A stretch of DNA of 7,535 nucleotides from Hominiventricola filiformis (GCF_020686965.1 NZ_JAJEPS010000037.1:1-7535); one strand, 5' to 3'; shown: positions 1 to 5,308, numbered from the stretch's first letter. The notes: a model not told the origin generated them from the letters alone. Translations and numbers: made by a program.

Positions 1-1
1 C

Positions 2-97
2 GGTCTGGCTGCGCCGGTATCCACTATGGTGGGAATTATTCTGAATGTGGGATTTTTTACATGGATATCCAACCGAAGGCATTTGCCACGGAGCTGA
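2..97 (+). CDS. MATE family efflux transporter, C-terminal end (gene cut by the window edge)
   Basis: Reading from base 2 gives 31 codons and a TGA at 95-97. The peptide starts GLAAPVSTMVGIILNVGFF and continues with a short basic tail. It resembles the last transmembrane helix of MATE multidrug/Na+ (or H+) antiporters, which typically have a 'GLAxPxST' motif before a final hydrophobic helix. Base 1 is the third base of the preceding codon: the right edge of the window ends ...ACC AT, and adding the C at base 1 makes ATC, so this fragment continues exactly in frame the MATE gene that starts at 6289. The 3' end overlaps the convergent NSS transporter gene by 41 nt (57-97). The family call relies on the join as well as the motif, since 31 residues alone would be weak evidence. 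Confidence 0.68.
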   Translation, partial: GLAAPVSTMVGIILNVGFFTWISNRRHLPRS

Positions 98-1424
98 TCA
101 GTATAATAGCTGCAAAGATAGGGCAGAGATACTGGATCATAAAGTAGAAAATTTTCTTCCGGCGGAAGGGCTGTCCATCCTGCGTGATTTCTTCCTCCAT
201 TTTTTGCAGACCGACTACTTTGGAGACAAACAGGCAGATCGCGATAGCGGCAATCGGCATCATAACAGAGTTGGTCAGAAAATCGAAAAAGTCAAGGAAC
301 TGCATGCCGATGATGGTAACTCCGGCCAGCGGCCCATAGCCAAGGCAGGAGAGGGTTCCTAACAGAACCATAACGACGCCCATAAATACAGTTGCTTTTT
401 TACGGCTCCAGTGCAGTTCATCTTCAAAGGTGGAGACAGCACTTTCTGTCAGTGCAATGGAACTGGTCACAGCAGCAAACAGTACCAACAGGAAGAACAG
501 GATGCCGATGACGGTTCCAAATCCCATGTTGGCAAATACTTTTGGGATGGTGATGAACATAAGCGCCGGTCCAGCTTGCAGAGTGTTCGGATCACCGCCG
601 GAGAAAGCAAAAACTGCCGGGATAATCATAAGACCGGCCATAATGGCGATGGCCGTATCAAAAATTTCTACATTCTGTGTGGAGTCTTCAATCGAAGTCG
701 CTTTTTTCATATAAGAACCAAAGGTGATCAGGATACCCATAGCGATGGACAGGGAATAAAACATCTGTCCCATGGCAGATACCACTGTCATCCAGGAAAA
801 ATTCGCCATATTCGGGACCAGAAGATACTTCACACCGGCCATAGCGCCCGGTCTGGTGACGGAATAAACGGCAATGATGACGGATAGTACCACCAGAATC
901 GGCATCATAAATTTGGACACGCGCTCGATTCCGTTGCGTACACCTGCATAAATAATACCTAAGGTAATAAAGGTAAATACAAGAAAGCAGATTTCCGTGG
1001 ATAATCCATTGGAAATAAAGCCAGAAAAATATTCATCGGAGGCCAGTGCCTGTCCGTGTCCCATGAAATATTCCACCAGGTATTTAATAACCCATCCGCC
1101 GATAACAGAGTAATAAGGAACGATCAGAATCGGAATGATGGCGTTGATCCATCCGCCTGCAGACCGGAGTCTGGTTTTCCCAAAATTCTCAAAGGCACCT
1201 ACGGGGCTTCGTCTGGTCATCCGTCCCAGTGAAGTCTCGGCCATGATCATGGAATAACCAAAGGTCAGTGCCAGAATAATGTAAATCAGTAAAAAAATGC
1301 CACCGCCGTATTTGGCAGCCAGATAAGGAAATCGCCAGATATTTCCCAGTCCTACCGAAGCCCCGGCAGCTGACAGTACAAAGCCCAGCTTTCCGGAGAA
1401 GGAACTTCTTTTGTGTTTGTTCAT
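57..1424 (-). CDS. Sodium-dependent transporter, NSS (SNF/LeuT) family
   Basis: A complete 455-residue membrane protein of the neurotransmitter:sodium symporter family, which uses the Na+ gradient to import amino acids or related amines across the cytoplasmic membrane. Helix 1 carries the family signature at residues 21-42 (GASVGLGNIWRFPYL, then KYGGG), where the unwound segment binds sodium and substrate in LeuT. Helix 6 has the FYSLS segment (222-226). Helix 8 has VTSSIA (319-324), matching the LeuT TSSIA stretch that supplies the Na2 ligands, followed by FEDEL (333-337) as in LeuT. The length is typical of bacterial members, with about 11-12 helices. The start is ATG at 1424, preceded by AAAGGGG; an ATG eight bases upstream is in another frame. 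It has its own promoter at 1474-1502. The substrate cannot be assigned from sequence. Confidence 0.93.
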   Translation of the reverse strand: MNKHKRSSFSGKLGFVLSAAGASVGLGNIWRFPYLAAKYGGGIFLLIYIILALTFGYSMIMAETSLGRMTRRSPVGAFENFGKTRLRSAGGWINAIIPILIVPYYSVIGGWVIKYLVEYFMGHGQALASDEYFSGFISNGLSTEICFLVFTFITLGIIYAGVRNGIERVSKFMMPILVVLSVIIAVYSVTRPGAMAGVKYLLVPNMANFSWMTVVSAMGQMFYSLSIAMGILITFGSYMKKATSIEDSTQNVEIFDTAIAIMAGLMIIPAVFAFSGGDPNTLQAGPALMFITIPKVFANMGFGTVIGILFFLLVLFAAVTSSIALTESAVSTFEDELHWSRKKATVFMGVVMVLLGTLSCLGYGPLAGVTIIGMQFLDFFDFLTNSVMMPIAAIAICLFVSKVVGLQKMEEEITQDGQPFRRKKIFYFMIQYLCPIFAAIILISSVANAFGWISM

Positions 1425-1473
1425 GTTTCATATCCCCTTTTGTCCATTTATTTGCAAAATACGCACTTGTTCC

Positions 1474-1502
1474 AGTGTAACACGCAGGAGTGGAAAAAGC
1501 AA
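1474..1502 (-). promoter_or_regulatory. Probable sigma-A promoter of the NSS transporter gene
   Basis: On the minus strand TTGCTT (1497-1502) and TACACT (1474-1479) are separated by exactly 17 nt, about 50 nt upstream of the transporter start at 1424. The -35 matches the consensus at three of six positions and the -10 at four of six, so this is a moderate promoter. No clear operator is seen nearby. Confidence 0.5.
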
Positions 1503-1537
1503 TTCCGGAACTGCTTGATCAGTTGCGAAAGGTAAAT

Positions 1538-1732
1538 TTACTTCATAGCCTTTTTTCTTTCTCCCAAAAATGAATATAAGTTTTCCACGATCTGCTCGTC
1601 ATTAAATTTTCGGGACTTCTTCTGGATCTTATTGCACTCAGCAACTGGATTCTTTTCCAGATTTTTTCTAATTCTTTCCTGCTCTCTGTTCAGTTCTCTT
1701 CCTCTGCGATAAAGTTTTTCATTTATTTTACC
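1538..1732 (-). pseudogene. Remnant ORF, 64 codons, basic and helical, no start codon
   Basis: Minus-strand codons from 1732 down to a TAA at 1538-1540 are open for 64 residues, rich in K, R and E. The peptide contains RRGRELNREQERIRKN and ends with FNDEQIVENLYSFLGERKK. The heptad-like charge pattern suggests a helical C-terminal segment. An in-frame TAA lies directly upstream of 1732. There is no ATG, GTG or TTG near the beginning and no ribosome site, so it cannot be expressed as it stands. It probably represents the 3' end of a lost gene. I do not recognise the family. It lies in the 468-nt stretch between the NSS and micro-operon genes, which otherwise holds only the NSS promoter, an inverted repeat at 1705-1740 and the small-gene promoter. 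Confidence 0.4.
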
Positions 1733-1740
1733 TTATCGCA
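1705..1740. repeat. 8-bp perfect inverted repeat TGCGATAA / TTATCGCA
   Basis: TGCGATAA (1705-1712) and TTATCGCA (1733-1740) are perfect inverted arms separated by 20 nt. No T-tract follows on either strand, so this is not an intrinsic terminator. It lies exactly at the broken 5' end of the remnant ORF. It could be a protein binding site or a scar of a rearrangement; the role is unknown. Confidence 0.35.
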
Positions 1741-1841
1741 AAGGAATTGGCTTAAATTCAACGAAAATACTGCGAATTATTTTTACCTTTCAACACTGCT
1801 CAAAGAATACGAATATTCAAACGTTGGAGTAAAAAACAGAG

Positions 1842-1871
1842 GTATGATTTGATCAGAGTCCGGGGATACTA
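1842..1871 (+). promoter_or_regulatory. Candidate forespore (sigma-F/sigma-G type) promoter of the small-peptide operon
   Basis: GTATG (1842-1846) is followed after 15 nt by GGGGATACTA (1862-1871). The second box fits the sigma-F -10 pattern GGnnAnAMTR at every defined position. Read as sigma-G, GTATG-18 nt-GATACTA matches all but one position of GnATR...CATnMTA. These consensus forms are recalled from Bacillus subtilis. No good sigma-A promoter was found upstream of the gene. Initiation would fall just before the AGGAGG at 1880, leaving a very short leader. Confidence 0.35.
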
Positions 1872-1892
1872 TTTTTGTCAGGAGGTTTCGCT

Positions 1893-2093
1893 ATGAAAAA
1901 AGATAACCAGAAACTAATTGATTCCACCGACTATCTGGTCAATTCCGCATCCACTCAGGACTGCACCGGGTTGATTCCCCGTGGATTGCAAAGTGATGAG
2001 GAAGTGGAAGCCTATGAAGAAATTAATCATTATCTGCCGCCGAAGGTGGAGAAGAAAAAGCAGAAACAAAATGCCGCGGAAAAGATACCATGA
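1893..2093 (+). CDS. Small conserved-looking hypothetical protein (66 aa), first gene of a micro-operon
   Basis: A 66-residue acidic-then-basic soluble protein. A strong AGGAGG (1880-1885) sits seven bases before ATG at 1893, which fixes the start; an in-frame TTG at 1875 lies upstream of the ribosome site and is not credible. Features seen are an N-terminal MKKDNQKLIDST, a central DCTGLIP (about residues 23-29), an acidic EEVEAYEEINHYLPP (about 36-50) and a lysine-rich tail. There is no signal peptide or membrane helix. The stop TGA overlaps the ATG of a 26-codon ORF (ATGA), and the pair ends in a close terminator, so this looks like a real two-gene unit. I have an impression of similar small Clostridial proteins but cannot name a family or function. 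The promoter pattern hints at expression in the forespore. Confidence 0.72.
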   Translation: MKKDNQKLIDSTDYLVNSASTQDCTGLIPRGLQSDEEVEAYEEINHYLPPKVEKKKQKQNAAEKIP

Positions 2094-2170
2094 CCGGCCA
2101 CTGGAAAATGATGGGACTGGAGATGCCGGAAGGAACGTTGGGAAGTTCGTTGCCAAATTTCTTAAAATAA
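2090..2170 (+). CDS. 26-residue peptide, translationally coupled to the upstream small gene
   Basis: ATG at 2090 overlaps the preceding stop in an ATGA arrangement, and the ORF runs 26 codons to TAA at 2168-2170. It contains GHWKMMGLEMPEGTLGSSLP and ends FLK. An intrinsic terminator begins about 15 nt after the stop, so the transcript ends right behind it. There is no strong independent ribosome site (GGAAAAG upstream is weak), which fits translation by coupling. There is no membrane helix or cysteine. An alternative is that it was once the C-terminal part of the upstream protein, separated by a frameshift. Function unknown. Confidence 0.45.
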   Translation: MTGHWKMMGLEMPEGTLGSSLPNFLK

Positions 2171-2185
2171 ATTTTCAGAGAAGAG

Positions 2186-2215
2186 CGCTGTCAGTTTTAT
2201 TGGCAGCGTTTTTCT
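2186..2215 (+). terminator. Intrinsic terminator of the small-peptide operon
   Basis: CGCTGTCA (2186-2193) pairs with TGGCAGCG (2201-2208), with one G-U pair and a seven-base loop, followed by TTTTTCT. It lies 15 nt beyond the 26-codon ORF and marks the right limit of the unit. Its T-tract abuts the truncated recombinase fragment at 2214. Confidence 0.75.
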
Positions 2216-2558
2216 AATATAAAGCGTTGATGTTTTGGTGCTTCATAAAGGCCACCAGCGCGGGATGCTCGTTGTCAACGCCGTTTGCCAGTTCCGCACG
2301 TTCAGCCGTCAAGCGTTCCAGCACGTCGGACAGGCGCTCCGCCTGCTGTTCGTAGTCGGCCTTCATCGCCCGGTATTCCTGCTGGGAGATTTCCCCGTCC
2401 TTCCAGTCTTGATAAAGGGATTGCTTGTAACGGGTGATTTTGGCAAGTTCCCGTTCCTTTGCGGCAATCAGATCGTCCAGCCGGAAAGACTGGCTTTTTT
2501 TGATTGGAGCCGTATTGATCCGGGCAATCAATTCCGAATAGGAAACCGCCAGATGCAC
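2214..2558 (-). pseudogene. Large serine recombinase (TndX/TnpX type), internal C-terminal fragment
   Basis: The readable 114-codon stretch has the charged coiled-coil region that follows the zinc ribbon in large serine recombinases of Clostridial conjugative and mobilisable transposons. Diagnostic segments are AAKERELAKITRYKQSLYQD, then WKDGEISQQEYRAMKADYEQ, and finally ANGVDNEHPALVAFMKHQNI. The catalytic resolvase domain and zinc ribbon are missing. The reading also stops at INALY, where family members continue (ALTR...) into the DUF4368 C-terminal domain. Both ends are therefore lost: the 3' break at about 2218 abuts the neighbouring terminator, and the 5' break at about 2560-2590 abuts the IS fragment. 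The GTG at 2558 has no ribosome site. It cannot catalyse recombination. It probably derives from an integrated conjugative element. Confidence 0.82.
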
Positions 2559-2590
2559 TCTTAATTTCCGATGAGGGTTAAACGATCTAA

Positions 2591-3036
2591 ATGTACTACG
2601 ATTTTAAGGTCAAAATACCCGAGGTCAAGGGTAAGATTTATGAACGGACGATCAAAGGGGTCGTCTACATCAATTACGAGTATGACCGGATTTATAAGCC
2701 GGACAAGAAATACAACATCTCCAAACGCACAACGATCGGTAAGAAATGTGAAGACGATCCGGAAATGATGTATCCGAATCCAAACTTTCTGACTTACTTT
2801 CCGGACGTCGAACTGCCGGAGGATCAGGGACGGGATGCCAGGAGCAGCTGCCTGCGCATCGGGACATGGATCGTGATCGAAAACTGATGGTGGAAAGCCT
2901 TCTTGACAAGATCATCAGCGGCCTTTACAGCGATGACCGCGGCACAGGCCTGTTTCTTGATCTGGCAGCGTATTATCTCACTACAGAGAATAATGCCGGA
3001 CAGTACTATCCGGATTTTGCCTATAACCATCCGCTT
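2591..3036 (+). pseudogene. IS1634/IS4-like DDE transposase, N-terminal fragment with frameshift
   Basis: Translation from ATG 2591 gives MYYDFKVKIPEVKGKIYER and continues through YNISKRTTIGKK, MMYPNPNFLTYFPDVELPE and RSSCLRIGTWIVIE. This looks like the N-terminus of transposases I associate with the IS1634-like group. The frame ends at TGA 2885-2887, but homology carries on in the -1 frame from about 2874 (RKLMVESLLDKI, then GLFLDLAAYYLTTENNAGQY and YPDFAYNHPLL). One base has been lost near the GAAAAC at 2879-2884. The transposase-like sequence stops at about 3036, where Maff2-like sequence begins on the other strand, so roughly the C-terminal two thirds, including most of the catalytic domain, is absent. 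No terminal inverted repeat was identified. The element is dead. Confidence 0.75.
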
Positions 3037-3148
3037 TTGCACCTGGGTTATCATTTCCGTAACCTTCGAGAAGGTTTACAACGCCCTATGCGCCCAGAGC
3101 AATCACAAGGATTTTCAAAGTATCAATCGCGCTCGCAAAAAATTCCAT
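3033..3148 (-). pseudogene. Maff2-family small membrane protein of a conjugative element, truncated and with an internal TAG
   Basis: On the minus strand AGGAGG (3155-3160) precedes ATG at 3148 by six bases. The reading begins MEFFASAIDTLKILVIALGA, hits TAG at 3086-3088, and continues in the same frame as GVVNLLEGYGNDNPGAK until about 3033. This matches the N-terminal half of the roughly 70-residue Maff2 proteins found beside the VirD4/TraG coupling gene in Clostridial conjugative transposons, which have a LGAGLGxWGVxNLLEGYGNDNPGAKSQ core. The TAG sits where a tryptophan (TGG) is expected, and three residues before it appear deleted. The C-terminal membrane helix is missing because the IS fragment takes over at the junction. 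This gene remains only as a relic of the conjugation module. Confidence 0.72.
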
Positions 3149-3209
3149 ATAGTTCCTCCTTTAATTTCAGAAATTTTAATTTGTGATATGGCCGTATCAG
3201 GCCGGAAAC

Positions 3210-3264
3210 AAAAAAAGCCGCCGCACTGTTTTAGAAAAAAATCTGTTTCAAACAGCACGGCGGC
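3210..3264 (-). terminator. Strong minus-strand intrinsic terminator (15-bp stem)
   Basis: On the minus strand GCCGCCGTGCTGTTT (3264-3250) pairs with AAACAGTGCGGCGGC (3231-3217) across all 15 positions, two of them as G-U pairs, with an 18-nt loop and a run of seven T (3216-3210). On the plus strand the same two positions would be A-C mismatches and no T-tract follows, so the structure works only on minus-strand RNA. It lies 62 nt upstream of the Maff2-like start codon. Confidence 0.82.
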
Positions 3265-3269
3265 ATGGG

Positions 3270-3285
3270 GCAGGAAAAATCCTGC
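3270..3285 (-). other. Small perfect hairpin GCAGGA-N4-TCCTGC
   Basis: Six-base perfect arms (3270-3275 and 3280-3285) enclose four bases. It stands between an AGGAGG-type ribosome site (3328-3335) and the strong terminator at 3210-3264 on the minus strand, an order reminiscent of a transcription-attenuation leader. There is no T-tract of its own. Confidence 0.4.
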
Positions 3286-3297
3286 GGTTATTTACTT

Positions 3298-3338
3298 TTC
3301 AGGGAGAATCACGAATCCTCAAAAAAACCTCCTTTCAT
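3298..3338 (-). other. Orphan ribosome binding site with possible leader micro-ORF
   Basis: The minus strand reads AAAGGAGG (3335-3328) followed by seven T. Possible very short peptides are a TTG-started 7-codon reading (MRIRDSP, stop TGA near 3298) or an 8-codon ATG reading starting at 3338 that runs through the ribosome site. No full gene follows before the terminator at 3264-3210. It may be the leader of a lost gene or an attenuator for what lay downstream. Confidence 0.3.
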
Positions 3339-3340
3339 CG

Positions 3341-3381
3341 TGACAAAAACAAAGCCCGCCAAGCATCATGCTTTGACAGGC
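3341..3381 (-). terminator. Intrinsic terminator of the ABC transporter operon
   Basis: Downstream of the permease stop, minus-strand RNA can pair 3381-3369 (GCCTGTCAAAGCA) with 3365-3354 (TGCTTGGCGGGC): twelve pairs, including two G-U, with one bulged A and a three-base loop. A T-rich tract (TTTGTTTTTGT) follows at 3353-3343. It starts about 40 nt after the permease stop codon and closes the regulator-ATPase-permease transcript. Confidence 0.72.
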
Positions 3382-3419
3382 AGGAACAATAAATGTATGT
3401 TTGAATGGTAATGGCAGAT

Positions 3420-4052
3420 TTAATTCTTGCGACTATATCCAATGGTGCTTATTATGAGGGAAATTCCAAAAATCAAAATTGCCGCTATCCCTGAGATAAG
3501 CACATATGAATAAATAGAATTTACCATAGCAGCCATTCCCGGTCCATCTTCAAAATATTTTACAAAATAAAACATTGGAATTACCACAATCAATCCCATA
3601 GTTTGTGCAGAACGAAAACCAAACCAATAAGTTAATGGCAAGCAAATTCCTGTCCATAATAACGGGATAATAACTGCTGCTCCGATCGAAAATAGCCAGA
3701 TAAGCATATCAAAATTTTGAAAAATCACACTGGATAAACCGTTGAACATAATACTGCCCAAAATGCTGATTGCCACCGTATATATAACAGAAATGTATTT
3801 ACTTGCAACAACAGCAAAATTGCTTATCGGCATAGCTAATTGATATTTTTTCCAGCTTGCCTTTTCATCACTTGCGAAACTCATAATATTTTGCATACCG
3901 ATTGTCATGGCAAACATAACAGAAGCAAATAAACCGGCATAAATACCAGCGTTGAAAATAAGTAGAACAATAGCCGCTGCTGCAATCAGAATAAGTTTCT
4001 TATCAATACTCTTGAAAAAAATGGATATATCTTTATAAATCAATCCTCGCAT
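3420..4052 (-). CDS. ABC-2 type transporter permease subunit
   Basis: A 210-residue integral membrane protein with about six hydrophobic helices: roughly residues 19-38 (KKLILIAAAAIVLLIFNAGI begins this block), 40-56, 88-106, 115-135, 141-160 and 180-205. The N-terminal MRGLIYKDI resembles the 'LxxKDxx' start of ABC-2 permeases of small drug or lantibiotic exporters. It would form the membrane channel for the ATPase encoded directly upstream. ATG at 4052 has a well-placed AGGAGG six bases before it, lying inside the ATPase gene, so the two genes overlap by 13 nt and are likely translationally coupled. The substrate is unknown; YtrA/YtrB-type modules are often linked to cell-envelope stress or peptide antibiotics. 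The gene is AT-rich relative to its surroundings. Confidence 0.83.
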   Translation of the reverse strand: MRGLIYKDISIFFKSIDKKLILIAAAAIVLLIFNAGIYAGLFASVMFAMTIGMQNIMSFASDEKASWKKYQLAMPISNFAVVASKYISVIYTVAISILGSIMFNGLSSVIFQNFDMLIWLFSIGAAVIIPLLWTGICLPLTYWFGFRSAQTMGLIVVIPMFYFVKYFEDGPGMAAMVNSIYSYVLISGIAAILIFGISLIISTIGYSRKN

Positions 4053-4903
4053 GATATTCCTCCTTTCACATAGAAAAGCATAATATCTTCTAATGTGGCA
4101 TTATCTACAATGATATTCTTATATTTCTTTTTGAACGCTTCTTTGTCACGGACAAGACACTCCACGCTCATATTAGTAGTTCGGTGTATGATATAATCAT
4201 CAGAGGAAAGCAGTGCAAATTTTTCTTTTCCGCACTTTGCTACGCCATAGTTATAAACAAGATTATCTTTCTGTTCCTCGAAAATAATTTTGCCTTGATG
4301 AATTAAAATCACATAGTCTGCAATTTTTTCTATGTCCGAAGTAATATGCGATGAAAAGAAGATAGAGCAATCTTCATCTTGAATAAATTCCAAAAATAGG
4401 TCTAACACTTCATCACGCACAACGGGATCAAGACCTGTTGTTGCTTCGTCCAAAATCAACAGTTTAGGTCTGTGTGCCATGGCGCAGATAATGGAAAGTT
4501 TCATCTTCATTCCTTTTGAAAAAGCACTAATTGTTTTCTTGGTCGGGATTTTGAATTTTTTCAAATATTGTGAAAAGAGGTTACTATCCCATGTCTTATA
4601 AACACCTTTCAAGATTTTTTCAATATCTGCGGCTGTAAATACATCATGAAAATTACATTCGTCAAAAACAATGCCAATATTCTCTTTGACAGTTGGAATT
4701 GTATGGTCTATTCCAAATACCTGTATCTGTCCACTATCTTTGTTTAATTCATTTAATATCAGATGGATAGTGGTACTTTTTCCTGCACCATTTTCGCCAA
4801 TAAAGCCTACAATCCTACCTTTAGGGACTTTGAACGAAACATTGTCCAAAGAAAATCCCTCAAATTGCTTGCATAAATTCTGCACCAAAATGTTATTATC
4901 CAT
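4040..4903 (-). CDS. ABC transporter ATP-binding protein, YtrB/BcrA-like
   Basis: A 287-residue nucleotide-binding subunit that would power the ABC-2 permease encoded next. Counting from ATG 4903: Walker A GENGAGKST at 36-44, signature FSKGM at 128-132 (the 'SKGM' form seen in YtrB-like exporters instead of LSGGQ), Walker B LLILDE at 148-153 followed by ATTGLD, and the switch histidine in SSH at 184-186. The usual Q-loop glutamine is replaced: the region reads IGIVFDECNFHD (76-87). The C-terminal 85 or so residues form an accessory domain. ATG 4903 is preferred because GAGAGGTG lies six bases before it; a GTG at 4912 would add three residues and is possible. The gene follows the regulator stop with a short gap and overlaps the permease gene. 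Confidence 0.9.
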   Translation of the reverse strand: MDNNILVQNLCKQFEGFSLDNVSFKVPKGRIVGFIGENGAGKSTTIHLILNELNKDSGQIQVFGIDHTIPTVKENIGIVFDECNFHDVFTAADIEKILKGVYKTWDSNLFSQYLKKFKIPTKKTISAFSKGMKMKLSIICAMAHRPKLLILDEATTGLDPVVRDEVLDLFLEFIQDEDCSIFFSSHITSDIEKIADYVILIHQGKIIFEEQKDNLVYNYGVAKCGKEKFALLSSDDYIIHRTTNMSVECLVRDKEAFKKKYKNIIVDNATLEDIMLFYVKGGISCED

Positions 4904-4918
4904 GGCTGTCACCTCTCG

Positions 4919-5290
4919 TTACTCCTCGTAAAATAGTTTTAGGATATTCGTCATTTGCTCAAGACTAATGCCATGCGCTCGACCAATTTCTGCGACTTTT
5001 TGCAAAAGTTCTTCAGCAATTCGTAACTGTTCCTCTTGAATAAATTCCCTGTTTTGTGATGCTACAAAACTGCCTTTTCCAGATACAGTTTCTATAAATC
5101 CATCTCTTGTCAAATCTTCGTATGCTCTCTGAACGGTAATAACACTTATATGCAAATCTTTTGCTAAAGCTCTCATAGAAGGGAGGGCTTCGCCAGCAGA
5201 TAGTGTACCGTCCATAATAAAACTTTTTACTTGCATACAGATTTGTTCATAGATAGGTTTATCACTGCTATTACTAATGATAATCTCCAC
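4919..5290 (-). CDS. GntR-family transcriptional regulator, YtrA subfamily
   Basis: A 123-residue one-domain-plus-tail repressor. Residues 12-75 form the GntR winged helix-turn-helix: PIYEQICMQVKSFIMDGTL, then SAGEALPSMRALAKDLHIS, VITVQRAYEDLTRDGFI and the wing SGKGSFV. The C-terminal tail (about 80-123) is short and helical, typical of the YtrA group, which lacks a large ligand domain and usually represses an adjacent ABC transporter operon. The start is GTG at 5290, with GAGG about nine bases upstream. The ATPase gene follows within 20 nt, and the promoter with overlapping palindromes lies immediately upstream, so autorepression of the three-gene operon is a strong inference. The effector is unknown. 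Confidence 0.9.
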   Translation of the reverse strand: MEIIISNSSDKPIYEQICMQVKSFIMDGTLSAGEALPSMRALAKDLHISVITVQRAYEDLTRDGFIETVSGKGSFVASQNREFIQEEQLRIAEELLQKVAEIGRAHGISLEQMTNILKLFYEE

Positions 5291-5308
5291 TTGCTTACCT
5301 CACTGTGC

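Noticed and set aside
45..887. Open plus-strand readings at 45-362, 411-887 and 430-714
   Set aside because: They lie opposite the clear NSS transporter gene, have no ribosome sites and show composition typical of antisense readings.
1189..1431. 80-codon minus-strand reading starting at an ATG eight bases upstream of the NSS start
   Set aside because: It is an out-of-frame reading through the conserved NSS N-terminus; the GLGNIWRFPYL signature is only in the chosen frame.
1503..1530. Short inverted repeat AACTG / CAGTT as a terminator
   Set aside because: The stem is only five bases and no T-tract follows on either strand.
2235..2564. 109-codon plus-strand reading across the recombinase fragment
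   Set aside because: The minus-strand reading has recognisable recombinase sequence; this one is its complement and shows no family features.
2870..2890. Programmed -1 frameshift in the IS transposase
   Set aside because: GATCGAAAACTGA does not contain a proper X XXY YYZ heptamer in the right phase and no downstream stem was obvious, and the element is truncated anyway.
2903..3392. Plus-strand readings running from the IS fragment through the Maff2-like relic and terminators
   Set aside because: They cross the IS/Maff2 junction and the hairpins, have no ribosome sites, and the opposite strand explains this segment better.
4671..4931. 86-codon plus-strand reading opposite the ATPase N-terminus
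   Set aside because: It is the complement of the Walker A region of a well-supported ABC ATPase.
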